Notes: generated from the letters alone by a model not told the origin. DNA of 27,808 nucleotides from Candidatus Marinamargulisbacteria bacterium SCGC AAA071-K20 (GCA_003265975.1 QFBU01000015.1:1-27808), one strand, 5' to 3'; shown: positions 7,239 through 15,485, counted from the stretch's first letter. Numbers and translations: made by a program.

Positions 7239-8578
7239 TTTTCTACTTCCCAATATAATTTTTCTCGAGCATCATCAAAAACAGTATCTAAATCTATTTT
7301 TGATGGACACACATAAGTACAAAGACCACAGCCAGCACAATCAAGGAATCCTTGATCCAGAGCTTCTTCAGTGTCATTGGCTTTTAATTCTTTCATTAAC
7401 AATTGAGGTAACAATTCGGTAGGACAGGCTTTTGGACATTCACCACAAGAGACACATGCTCTATAACCACCATTTAAGCTGGTATTCATTTTAAAAAGTG
7501 AACTATTAAAAAGAGAGGACATATAAGTACGTCCAAATGTAGGTTTATCAAATCCGGGTTTAAAGAAAGTAAGCATATCTGTTTCTTTACCTTCTCTTAT
7601 TAAATGAATGGCATAGTCATTAAAACCAAGGATTCCTTTTTCAGTTATTTGACGACCAGTAAGCACGCCGCCAGCAATATATCGGGTAGGTTCATTTGGT
7701 GCTTTTCCAGCAAGATCTGCAACCGACATCCCCTCACGAGCAAGTACATGGCTAGGTTTTTTGGCATGATCACCAGCAACAACTATTAGTCGTTGTACTG
7801 GATACTTACCTTCTTTAAACAATTCAGCCAACCTAAGAACATCCTGGCCTTTAATTGACCACGACTTATTTTCAGATTCGCTTTCTTTATTATAATAAAG
7901 AAATACACTCGCGTTGTTTGCAGGATAATGCCCCTCTAACTCGTGAGTAACACTAGCGCCTAGGGCTGTTTTGATATTCTCGTTCTGTGAAGAAACACCA
8001 ACATATACTTTATCGGAAAGCGCTTCAAGAATTGCAAGCCCAAACTTAAAATCTTCTTCTCTGTCTTTTAAATAAACTGCAGATTGAGGTAAAAATGGTT
8101 CGTCATTATCAACAGTAACGTAAATAGCAGGCGCAACAGTAGTAGAACGAGGGATGCTTCTAAAAGGATGTTCTGTAAAAACGCCCCATAAGCCACCCTC
8201 TTGTATAGCAGACGCTACATCTTCTTGTTTTAACTTCTTTAATCCAGCTGTTGAAATCTTCTTAAAGGGTTCAAAACTTTCTTTGCCAGAAAGTTCAATA
8301 ATGACCTCATCTACACACCGTCTTGGTCCATAAACAATTTCCTTTACTGTTCCTGTTCCAGGAGACAAGAACTTAATATTCTCGTCTCTTTTATCATAAA
8401 ACAAAGGGGTACCAGTCTTAACGCTTGCACCTTCTTTTACAGAAAGCTTAGGCTTTATTAAGGAAATACTTGTAGGTAGTACAGATAAAGTTTTGCCAAG
8501 ACTAGACTCGCGAATAGTACGACTAGGTACACCAGTCAGTCTTAGATCATATGTGTTTTTTACACGAATTTTTTTCAT
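7235..8578 (-). CDS. nqrA: Na+-translocating NADH:quinone oxidoreductase subunit A with two intact [4Fe-4S] motifs
   Basis: Peripheral subunit of Na+-NQR, 447 residues, homologous to RnfC. NqrA-type features are the N-terminal LRLTGVP region, HPFRSIPRSTT, ELEGHYPANNA, RYIAGGVLTGR and GFNDYAIHLIREGKE. Unusually, the C-terminal part has two perfect C-x2-C-x2-C-x3-C-P ferredoxin motifs: Cys375, 378, 381, 385 and Cys414, 417, 420, 424. I checked them codon by codon on the minus strand. In the well-known Vibrio NqrA these positions have mostly lost Cys. This protein therefore looks like an intermediate between RnfC and classical NqrA and probably binds two clusters. It is the first gene of nqrABCDEF, 269 bp after the DUF4342 gene; no convincing promoter was found there. 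Confidence 0.95.
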   Translation of the reverse strand: MKKIRVKNTYDLRLTGVPSRTIRESSLGKTLSVLPTSISLIKPKLSVKEGASVKTGTPLFYDKRDENIKFLSPGTGTVKEIVYGPRRCVDEVIIELSGKESFEPFKKISTAGLKKLKQEDVASAIQEGGLWGVFTEHPFRSIPRSTTVAPAIYVTVDNDEPFLPQSAVYLKDREEDFKFGLAILEALSDKVYVGVSSQNENIKTALGASVTHELEGHYPANNASVFLYYNKESESENKSWSIKGQDVLRLAELFKEGKYPVQRLIVVAGDHAKKPSHVLAREGMSVADLAGKAPNEPTRYIAGGVLTGRQITEKGILGFNDYAIHLIREGKETDMLTFFKPGFDKPTFGRTYMSSLFNSSLFKMNTSLNGGYRACVSCGECPKACPTELLPQLLMKELKANDTEEALDQGFLDCAGCGLCTYVCPSKIDLDTVFDDAREKLYWEVEK

Positions 8579-8847
8579 AGTTATACGGTCGTTCCAAATC
8601 CAAAAAATAAACAGACAGAATACTATATCAATTATTCAAAATAGTAAATATCCTAGATTAGTCATTTAATAAGTTCAGGCAGCTACTCAGTAGCTAAATT
8701 TTCCTTACTTTTTTTATATTCAAGTTTAAGTTTGTTTAATTCCTCTAATAATAAATTTTCTTGCCTCAAATTTAGGGGCAGTACCTTTATTAAAATCTTG
8801 TTGGAACGTAGTCAGGCTTGATTAAAAAAAAATAATCTTAAAACGTG

Positions 8848-9096
8848 TTAAGAGTAAACTTCTAAAGTATACCCTCGAATTACACAGAAAAAGAACCAAG
8901 TAGCGGTAAGTAAGGGTGTAAATATAGAAAATAAAATAACGACTAAAATAGGAACATGGAGAACAACGTGCTCACTAGGTTTCTTAACTAAAACCTTTAC
9001 AATTTTTGATTTCTTTATAAGTTTTTTAAGTTGTTTCAAGCCATCTTTTGACCGAACCTCTAAAACATTTATACTTTCTTTTCTAAAATTTTTCAC
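8848..9096 (-). CDS. DUF4342 domain-containing small membrane protein
   Basis: Protein of 82 residues. The N-terminal half is basic and helical (LEVRSKDGLKQLKKLIKKS), followed by a strand pair (KIVKVLVKK, HVVLHVPI) and a hydrophobic C-terminal segment (about 50-74). This resembles the DUF4342 family, whose function is unknown. The start is GTG at 9096, overlapping the rlmN stop as GTGA with a GGTGA about 11 nt upstream, so it is probably translated by coupling with rlmN. The family call rests on the shape and the IPxxVxxxxxLxxP-like pattern; treat it as moderate. Confidence 0.6.
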   Translation of the reverse strand: MKNFRKESINVLEVRSKDGLKQLKKLIKKSKIVKVLVKKPSEHVVLHVPILVVILFSIFTPLLTATWFFFCVIRGYTLEVYS

Positions 9097-10121
9097 TTAA
9101 GTAAACTTTCACCTAACTGGCCACAAGCCGCTGTAATGTCTTGGCCTTTCTTAAATCTAATGGTTACAGGTACCTGGTTTACTCTAATTGTGTCCCGAAT
9201 CATCTTTAACTTTTGTTCGCTTACAGGCCTAAATGGAATTTTTTTGTGAGGATTCAAATTGATCAAATTTACTTTTGCATCTAAATATCTAGCTAAATTC
9301 ACTAAAGATTTAATTTCGAACTCAGAGTCGTTTTTACCCTCAAGAAGGGTATATTCTAGGGTCAGTTTTCTATTATGTAAATTTTGATAACGTTTAATTT
9401 CTCTGGCCACTTCCATAATAGGGTTTCTATTTTCGATAGGCATGATCGGTGCTCGTTTTAACGGATCTGCAGAACCTACAGAAAAAGCAAGATTAATGTA
9501 AAATTCCCGCTTAATAAGTTCTTTTATTCCCTGCAGATATCCTGACGTGGATACAGTAACTTTTCGTTTACTAAGCTCCAGTCTGTCCTCTTGATGCATC
9601 AATTCAATCGAATTAATAACACTATCTAAATTCAGTAATGGCTCTCCCATTCCCATAAACACTAACCTACTAATTGGATAGCCTTCACTATTAGCATAAA
9701 TAACTTGTGCAACAATCTCTTCAACTTTCAAATTACGCTTAAATCCTGCTACACCTGTTAGGCAAAACTTACAATCAACGCCACAACCCACTTGAGATGA
9801 CACGCAAAGCGTATAATAGTCTTTTTCTTTTAAGATAACGCACTCAACAATCTGACCGTCGTTTAGGGTCAACATACACTTTTTAGCGTTGTCTTCTTTA
9901 GAATCCAGAGATTCAGATGATTTAAAGGGTAATATTTCAAAGTTTTCAGCTAATATCTGACTATTGGCTTTAGATATATTTGGCATTTTGTCAAAATCTA
10001 CTATAGATTTCTTAAAAACCCATTCAAAAACCTGCGTTGCCACAAAGCCTTTTAAGCCTGCTTTTACGCACATTTCCTTGAATTCTTTAGTCTGTAAGCT
10101 TAATATGTTGATTTTAGACAT
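9093..10121 (-). CDS. rlmN: Dual-specificity 23S rRNA/tRNA adenine-C2 methyltransferase RlmN
   Basis: Radical-SAM enzyme, 342 residues, that methylates C2 of A2503 in 23S rRNA and A37 in some tRNAs. The radical-SAM cluster cysteines are Cys113, Cys117 and Cys120 (GCGVDCKFC), with the nearby family Cys106 in CVSSQVG. The methyl-carrying catalytic Cys is Cys333 in TAACGQL. Other hallmarks are FMGMGEPLLN, VTVSTSG, and RAPIMPIENRNP in place of the usual HRxxLxPxN motif. The active site is complete. The gene lies back to back with the LOG-family gene across 100 bp that should hold both promoters. Confidence 0.96.
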   Translation of the reverse strand: MSKINILSLQTKEFKEMCVKAGLKGFVATQVFEWVFKKSIVDFDKMPNISKANSQILAENFEILPFKSSESLDSKEDNAKKCMLTLNDGQIVECVILKEKDYYTLCVSSQVGCGVDCKFCLTGVAGFKRNLKVEEIVAQVIYANSEGYPISRLVFMGMGEPLLNLDSVINSIELMHQEDRLELSKRKVTVSTSGYLQGIKELIKREFYINLAFSVGSADPLKRAPIMPIENRNPIMEVAREIKRYQNLHNRKLTLEYTLLEGKNDSEFEIKSLVNLARYLDAKVNLINLNPHKKIPFRPVSEQKLKMIRDTIRVNQVPVTIRFKKGQDITAACGQLGESLLK

Positions 10122-10221
10122 ACGCCCATCTTAAATGTTTATATCTTCCACATCAAGGGAATATAAAGCTTGAGACACCCAGAACAAACGTCATTTAAAA
10201 AAAAAGGAGCAATGAACCAAA

Positions 10222-11247
10222 GTGTTTAACAACAAAGATATAGAACAATTTTTATCCACCATATTTGATGATTTAGACTCAGACGAAAAGAGCCTATTGT
10301 TAAGTTCAATCATGAATTTAGTCAAAATCTATACACTCCAACCTTCAAATTCTGACCTAAAATTAGTAAATACCACTCTTGAGGAATTAAAAAACTCCAT
10401 AAGTACTTTCTTAGAATATAGAGGATCCAAAAAGGTAGGTATCTTTGGATCAGCCAGAACAAAACCAGACAACCCCAACTATAAAATGACCAAAGTCATT
10501 TCTGAAAAATTAACAAAACTAGGGTACTACATCATCACAGGTGCCGGACCAGGAATAATGGAAGCCGGAAACGCAGGTGCCGATAAAGAAATGAGTTTTG
10601 GGCTAAATATAAAGCTGCCCTTTGAGCAAAAGCCCAATAAATATATAATTAACGATCCAAAGCTTCTAGACTATAAATACTTTTTTATTAGAAAACTATT
10701 TTTTGTAAGAGAATCAGACGCCACTATAATTTTTCCAGGAGGATTTGGGACACACGACGAAGCCTTCGAAATACTAACATTAATTCAAACAGGTTGTTGC
10801 GCTCCACGACCAACCATTTTTATGACTCACCCCAAAAGTAAATATTGGGAACGATGGGCAGACTATATCAATCAAGAATTTATAGAAAAACAATATATTT
10901 CCCCACAAGACATGGACATATTTACACTTACTAATAACGTAGATGTGGCTGTAAAAGAAATTGAACTTTTCTACAAATATTATCACTCCGTAAGATATTT
11001 AGATGATTATGCGGTATTAAGATATAACCAACACTTACACCCAAAAACATTAAAAGAAATAAACAAAGAATTTAAACACTTATTAAAATCAGGAGAATTT
11101 GAAGAAGTTCACCCTTCTCTGATCCAAAAAGAAAGAAATATGTTACAAGACAAAACTCGTCTTACCTTTAAATTTAATAAGATGAACTACGGTGGACTTT
11201 GCCAACTTCTTAAACGGATAAATCAACTCGAAGAATCGCAACAATAA
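10222..11247 (+). CDS. LOG-family nucleotide 5'-monophosphate phosphoribohydrolase (extended form)
   Basis: Rossmann-like protein of the LOG/YgdH superfamily. Many members release a base from nucleoside 5'-monophosphates. The core has KVGIFGSART (71-80), ITGAGPGIMEAGNAGA (105-120), GLNIKLPFEQ and the hallmark PGGFGTHDE (172-180), with Arg158 in the FFIRKLFF segment. At 341 residues it is much longer than the ~190-residue simple LOG proteins: about 65 extra N-terminal residues that look helical and about 90 at the C-terminus. Substrate is unknown. Start is GTG 10222, since an in-frame TGA lies at 10213. The AGGAG (10205-10209) is 12 nt away, which is long, and a five-codon ATG mini-frame overlaps the start. 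Confidence 0.85.
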   Translation: MFNNKDIEQFLSTIFDDLDSDEKSLLLSSIMNLVKIYTLQPSNSDLKLVNTTLEELKNSISTFLEYRGSKKVGIFGSARTKPDNPNYKMTKVISEKLTKLGYYIITGAGPGIMEAGNAGADKEMSFGLNIKLPFEQKPNKYIINDPKLLDYKYFFIRKLFFVRESDATIIFPGGFGTHDEAFEILTLIQTGCCAPRPTIFMTHPKSKYWERWADYINQEFIEKQYISPQDMDIFTLTNNVDVAVKEIELFYKYYHSVRYLDDYAVLRYNQHLHPKTLKEINKEFKHLLKSGEFEEVHPSLIQKERNMLQDKTRLTFKFNKMNYGGLCQLLKRINQLEESQQ

Positions 11248-11356
11248 CCGATCCAAAAAATAGAAAAAACTCTCATAATTAATATTCAAGTTTAACAAGT
11301 ATTATGCTAGGATAACTGCGTTCTTTTTCAAGAAAAACCTTAAGGAGGATATCACT

Positions 11357-11974
11357 ATGTGGGAACTGTTTATTAAAGGCGGACCAATTATGTATACGCT
11401 TTTACTTTGTTCATTAGGTGCCGTATATATCATCGTCCAAAAATATTTATTTTTAAATGTACAAGCTGTAGATTCAGACACAGCACTAGACACCATTAAA
11501 AGCCAATTATTAAATGCGGGGAAAGAAGAAACCCTTAGAGATTTAAGATCAAAACGAAAAATCATACTCAGAGTAGCAGGTCATGCCATTAAGTACTCTC
11601 ATCTAGACAGAGAAGCCATAAGAGACAGTATTAAAGAAGCCTCCATTAATGAATTGCAAAAATTAGAACAAGGAATGGCATTACTTTCCGGCTTAATTAC
11701 TGTCACTCCAATCTTAGGATTAATGGGTACAGTATTAGGGATTATGGATATTTTCAATGTTGTGTCAGGTGGCCATATTGGTAGCCCCGAACTACTTTCA
11801 AAAGGAATTGCAGAAGCCCTAGTAACAACTGTTGCTGGCTTGGGAATTGCTATTCCAGCAATACTTTTTTACCAATATTTAAGAAGCCGAATTGACGCTG
11901 TTTTAATGGGTATGGAAAAGTTTGCTTACAATATAACTTTATTCATACAAGACAACGATTCAATAAAGAACTAA
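11357..11974 (+). CDS. exbB: ExbB/TolQ-family proton-channel subunit
   Basis: MotA/TolQ/ExbB protein, 205 residues, with three TM helices (about 8-28, 108-132, 155-175). The conserved pore helices read VTPILGLMGTVLGIMDIF and EALVTTVAGLGIAIPAILFYQYL. With ExbD it forms the inner-membrane proton-driven motor that energises TonB. It has the best Shine-Dalgarno in the region, AAGGAGG at 11342-11348, 8 nt before ATG, marking the start of the exbB-exbD-tonB operon. A 109-bp gap separates it from the LOG gene; no convincing Fur box was seen there. Confidence 0.93.
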   Translation: MWELFIKGGPIMYTLLLCSLGAVYIIVQKYLFLNVQAVDSDTALDTIKSQLLNAGKEETLRDLRSKRKIILRVAGHAIKYSHLDREAIRDSIKEASINELQKLEQGMALLSGLITVTPILGLMGTVLGIMDIFNVVSGGHIGSPELLSKGIAEALVTTVAGLGIAIPAILFYQYLRSRIDAVLMGMEKFAYNITLFIQDNDSIKN

Positions 11975-11986
11975 GGAGTACTTAGA

Positions 11987-12400
11987 ATGTTTTATACCAG
12001 ATCAAAATCGGACGATGTTCGTTTTGAAATGACACCACTACTGGATATCATTTTTATCCTCCTTATTTTCTTTGCAGTATCAACCACTTTAATAACAAAT
12101 AAAGATGGACTTAAACTAGACCTTCCTCAAGCTACTAGTGTTGTAAAAGAAGAAAAAGGCTTAACCATTTCGGTAACCAAAACCAAAACTATAATGGTAG
12201 ATAAACAAGAAGTTAAATTAGATAACCTCCAACAGTTTGTTAAACAAAAGATAGATCAAGACAACCAAACAAAAATTATTTTGAATGCGGATAGAAATTT
12301 AGCCTACTACTTTATCGTTGAAATTCTAGACCAAATCCGATTAGGTGGCGGTTTAAATATTATCTTACAAGCCGAAAAAAAACGCCCTAAAAACGGATGA
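11987..12400 (+). CDS. exbD: ExbD/TolR-family biopolymer transport protein
   Basis: Protein of 137 residues with one N-terminal TM helix and a periplasmic domain. The proton-carrying Asp of the family is Asp20 in MTPLLDIIFILLIFF. AGGAG at 11974-11978 is 8 nt before ATG. The 3' end overlaps tonB by 4 bp (ATGA). It partners with the upstream ExbB. The tonB gene next to it favours ExbD over TolR. Confidence 0.93.
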   Translation: MFYTRSKSDDVRFEMTPLLDIIFILLIFFAVSTTLITNKDGLKLDLPQATSVVKEEKGLTISVTKTKTIMVDKQEVKLDNLQQFVKQKIDQDNQTKIILNADRNLAYYFIVEILDQIRLGGGLNIILQAEKKRPKNG

Positions 12401-12936
12401 TTATTACTGAAAAAGGCACCGAAAGACTGTCCTTTTTAATCACGGTTATCCTTCATTCTTTAATTTTATTAATCCCCCTGTCCCTTCAGTCAACAATAAT
12501 TCCTGACGAACCGGAATATACAAAGGTCCCTGTAAATTTCGAATTAAAAGAAGTGCGTCGTCCAAAACCAATCGCTAAAAAAGGGCGTCCAAAAACCAAA
12601 AAGGGACAGACCAAAACCTCATCGGCTGGGGTTCCTCAAAAAATTGGAGAACGTCAACCTGGAGATAGAGACAAGCCCATTGTAGCGAGTGCCGTACTAC
12701 CAGCCTACCCAAAAGACGCTATTAATAATGACTTAGAGGGAACCGTAAAAGTAAAAGCAAAAATTGATGCTTATGGAAACGTCATTTATGCTACTGTAGT
12801 AAGTTCGTCTGGGCACAAGTTATTAGACAAGTCTTTTCTTCAAGCAGTAAAAGAAAGATACAGATTTAAACCAAAAAGAGAATTTGGTAAAAATGAAACA
12901 GGTTTTATCACTATAAAATATAAATTTGAACTATGA
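12397..12936 (+). CDS. tonB: TonB family protein
   Basis: Energy transducer of 179 residues: one N-terminal TM helix (about 11-30), a Pro/Lys/Arg-rich periplasm-spanning linker (about 52-92) and a C-terminal TonB domain (about 98-179) with LPAYPKDAINNDLEGTVKVK and RYRFKPK. The linker is short, which limits reach across the periplasm. ATGA overlaps tie it to exbD upstream and to the secreted protein downstream. No TonB-dependent receptor is in this window, so the cargo is unknown; a receptor elsewhere or a structural role is possible. Confidence 0.9.
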   Translation: MIITEKGTERLSFLITVILHSLILLIPLSLQSTIIPDEPEYTKVPVNFELKEVRRPKPIAKKGRPKTKKGQTKTSSAGVPQKIGERQPGDRDKPIVASAVLPAYPKDAINNDLEGTVKVKAKIDAYGNVIYATVVSSSGHKLLDKSFLQAVKERYRFKPKREFGKNETGFITIKYKFEL

Positions 12937-14873
12937 TTATGAAATACATATTTAAAAAAACACTTTTTTTTCTTCTTATATTAATGTGTACATTCCCTGT
13001 AGTTGCAGGTGAAAAGAGTGATACATTAACGAATGAATTCATAAAAATAATTGTAAACAAAGGACCTCAAGACCAAGGACGATTTTCAATTGAAACTACA
13101 AATGGGGACCCCTTAAGCTTGTCAGATGACAACCAGTTACTAATATACGGAAGACCCACTCCTTGGACATCCTATACAACTATTAAAATAGACGGTAAAA
13201 ATTATATCTTTGGTGGCCCCAGTAAAAAAACACAACGCCGAACAGGAAAGTTAACAACCTTTGGAGAAGTAGTCTCCCAAGAAAAGAATGCCGAAAGTTT
13301 AAGTACAGTTGTAAAATTTGATAAGATTTCTGTTACGCAAACATTACAGTTTTTTAGAAGTCCAACCACTAGAGTAAAAGATGCCGTTTTAATTTCATAC
13401 GATATCCAAAATTTAGACAGCACAAAACATGACATCGGATTACGTTTAATGTTAGATACTAAATTGGGATCAAATGATGGCGCTCCTTTTAGAATTGGAG
13501 AATCCGAGATTACCTCTGAACTTGAATTAGACAAAGAAAGACTAGCCGATTATTGGATGACCTTCGATAGTTTAAGTACGCCAAATATCATTGCTCAGGG
13601 CACCTTAAAATTAGGAGACTTACAAATTTACCCTCCAGACAAATTACTCCTTTCCAATTGGGGCACGCTTGTAGATAATCCTTGGGAGATAGACTACAAA
13701 GAAGGGCGTTCATTTATTAGAACCGGAGAAAATGAAAAAGACACAGCTCTTGGACTTTATTGGAATCCTCAAAGCGTAGAGCCTAGTAAAAATTTAAGCA
13801 TCAAAACCCTTTATGGTTTAGGTGAAATCACCTTAGCTCCTGGAGAATTAAGCTTGGGACTCACTGCACCAAAAGAAATCCCTATAAACTCTACTGAAGA
13901 ACATTTAATTATGGCGTATATATTTAATTCTGGGGGCTTTGACGCACATCAAAGCCAACTAGAATTTGACTTACCAAAAGGACTCAGTATCACTCAAGGA
14001 AAACTGAATACAACTCACTCCATTTTAAAAACAGGTGAAACACTTCAAATTCCTATTAAAGTAAAACTCAATGACGCCATTGAACCGGGATTATTCAACA
14101 TTGGATTCAGAGCGCAATCAACGACGCTTGAATCTAATTCAATTGAACGAAATATCTTATTTTCTGCACCACCAAAATTAAGTTATAAGATTTCTACAAA
14201 ACTAATAAAAACATCTCCAGTTGAAAACTATTACTTAACGACGTTAACTTTATCTAACTATTCTCATTTACCCATCAAAAGAATAGCCGCATCTCTTAGA
14301 CTTCCAAAACAATTAGCACTTGTCTCATTAGAAGAAAAAATAAAAAAAGTTCCTTTACTAGAGTCAAACAAGCAAGAAAAATTAACATGGCTTATAAAAA
14401 CGCCAGTAGAAAGCTTGCCAACTCAGTCCATTCGAGTACTCATAAAATCTAACTCAAACAAAGTACTAATAAGTAAATTAAAACAACATTTACCTACCCA
14501 ACGGCTTAGCTTAAGTGAAAGTAAAGAAAGTATAGAAAAAGGCGATTATTTTTATATCAGTATCAATCAAAAACAAGCAGATCCACTTAACTTAGAAAAC
14601 CTAGAAATACACCTTGATAAAAAACTACGCTTTATTCGTTATTCCGTAAATCCAGAAATCACCAACACACCCAACGTTACGTATAAAAACTCGGTAATAA
14701 GTATCGATAACCTAAAATCAAAGACGCTTCCTTTCCAAAATTCTTTACTCAAACTTCACTTTAAAGCACTTGAGAAAGGTCAAAGTAACATTATATTAAA
14801 AATTAATAATAAACAAAGTTTAGAAAAAGAAATAACAATCAAGGAGAAAACAAATGTCAAAAGTACTAATTAG
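12933..14873 (+). CDS. Large secreted beta-rich protein with cohesin-like C-terminal domain
   Basis: Not assigned to a named family. It has 646 residues with an N-terminal signal peptide (about 1-25, cleavage probably after VVAG); a second Met (12939) could also start it. Residues about 30-310 form a beta-rich domain rich in Trp, Gly and Asp. Then come probable immunoglobulin-like segments (about 310-420 and 420-525). The last ~100 residues have the pattern of a cohesin/Ig-like domain, including a LLKLHFKALEKGQ strand. There is no TM helix or lipobox at the C-terminus, so it is likely periplasmic or exported. ATG overlaps the tonB stop, and the end overlaps the SLH gene by 20 bp. The tight coupling suggests it works with the TonB motor or the cell wall; function unknown. 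Confidence 0.75.
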   Translation: MIMKYIFKKTLFFLLILMCTFPVVAGEKSDTLTNEFIKIIVNKGPQDQGRFSIETTNGDPLSLSDDNQLLIYGRPTPWTSYTTIKIDGKNYIFGGPSKKTQRRTGKLTTFGEVVSQEKNAESLSTVVKFDKISVTQTLQFFRSPTTRVKDAVLISYDIQNLDSTKHDIGLRLMLDTKLGSNDGAPFRIGESEITSELELDKERLADYWMTFDSLSTPNIIAQGTLKLGDLQIYPPDKLLLSNWGTLVDNPWEIDYKEGRSFIRTGENEKDTALGLYWNPQSVEPSKNLSIKTLYGLGEITLAPGELSLGLTAPKEIPINSTEEHLIMAYIFNSGGFDAHQSQLEFDLPKGLSITQGKLNTTHSILKTGETLQIPIKVKLNDAIEPGLFNIGFRAQSTTLESNSIERNILFSAPPKLSYKISTKLIKTSPVENYYLTTLTLSNYSHLPIKRIAASLRLPKQLALVSLEEKIKKVPLLESNKQEKLTWLIKTPVESLPTQSIRVLIKSNSNKVLISKLKQHLPTQRLSLSESKESIEKGDYFYISINQKQADPLNLENLEIHLDKKLRFIRYSVNPEITNTPNVTYKNSVISIDNLKSKTLPFQNSLLKLHFKALEKGQSNIILKINNKQSLEKEITIKEKTNVKSTN

Positions 14874-15348
14874 CTTATTAACAATAATCACACTTTCAAC
14901 ATCAATATTAGGGGCTGATATCAACGATGTCTCTGAGTCAGATGCCGCCTATAAGGCGATTGAAAAAAGTGTTAACAATGGATACTTGCCTCTAGACAAT
15001 ACACACAACTTTAAGCCCAATAGAAGTATCTCCCGAAGAGAGTTAGCTATTTCTATTAACAAGCTTATTGAAGAAATTCAGAAACAAAATATTTCGTTAA
15101 GTCCAACTGAGATTAGAGAACTTAACCACTTATCTAAATCGTTTAAAAAGTCTTATGCATCAAACAAAAGTAGAATTGCAGTACTTGAGTTAAAAAGTTT
15201 AAATACTTCAAATGAATTTGATACTTTACATACGGATATTACAAAAACTAACGACACGCTACAAAGCGAACTTACCACCATAAAAAAACAACGCACTTAT
15301 ATGTGGATAGCCATTGTAGTATCAACTATTCTAGGGCTCTCCACTTAA
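14854..15348 (+). CDS. SLH-domain, coiled-coil, C-terminally membrane-anchored protein
   Basis: Small exported protein, 164 residues. In order: signal peptide (about 1-20), a single SLH domain (about 22-76: INDVSESDAAYKAIEKSVNNG through FKPNRSISRRELAISINKL), a coiled-coil/helical region (about 80-145) and a C-terminal TM helix (about 149-162). SLH domains bind pyruvylated or polyamine-modified cell-wall polymers, so this is probably a tether between the inner membrane and the wall, facing the periplasm. Start ATG has AAGGAG (14841-14846) 7 nt upstream and lies within the preceding gene. Last gene of the exbB operon. OmpM-type SLH proteins have a beta-barrel instead of the terminal helix. Confidence 0.83.
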   Translation: MSKVLISLLTIITLSTSILGADINDVSESDAAYKAIEKSVNNGYLPLDNTHNFKPNRSISRRELAISINKLIEEIQKQNISLSPTEIRELNHLSKSFKKSYASNKSRIAVLELKSLNTSNEFDTLHTDITKTNDTLQSELTTIKKQRTYMWIAIVVSTILGLST

Positions 15349-15485
15349 TAGTAAATCCTTTGTAATCAACTAAATAATAAGCAATCTAAAGAATTAAATT
15401 CGTGCATTATATTTATTAAATACTTTTAGCTTTAAATTAAACACCTATTAATAAACAGATCTCATATTTATAACCCCATTTTTAT

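Noticed and set aside
8820..8837. GATTA-A7-TAATC hairpin after the DUF4342 gene as terminator
   Set aside because: Only 5 bp of AT-rich stem with the A/T run in the loop rather than after it.
11302..11565. Minus-strand open frame of 87 codons overlapping the exbB start
   Set aside because: Antisense to a clear ExbB with the strongest ribosome site in the region; no family features or ribosome site of its own.
12933..13010. Lipoprotein signal in the 646-residue protein (Cys near residue 19)
   Set aside because: The residue before Cys is Met and the hydrophobic stretch continues after it; fits an ordinary signal peptide better.
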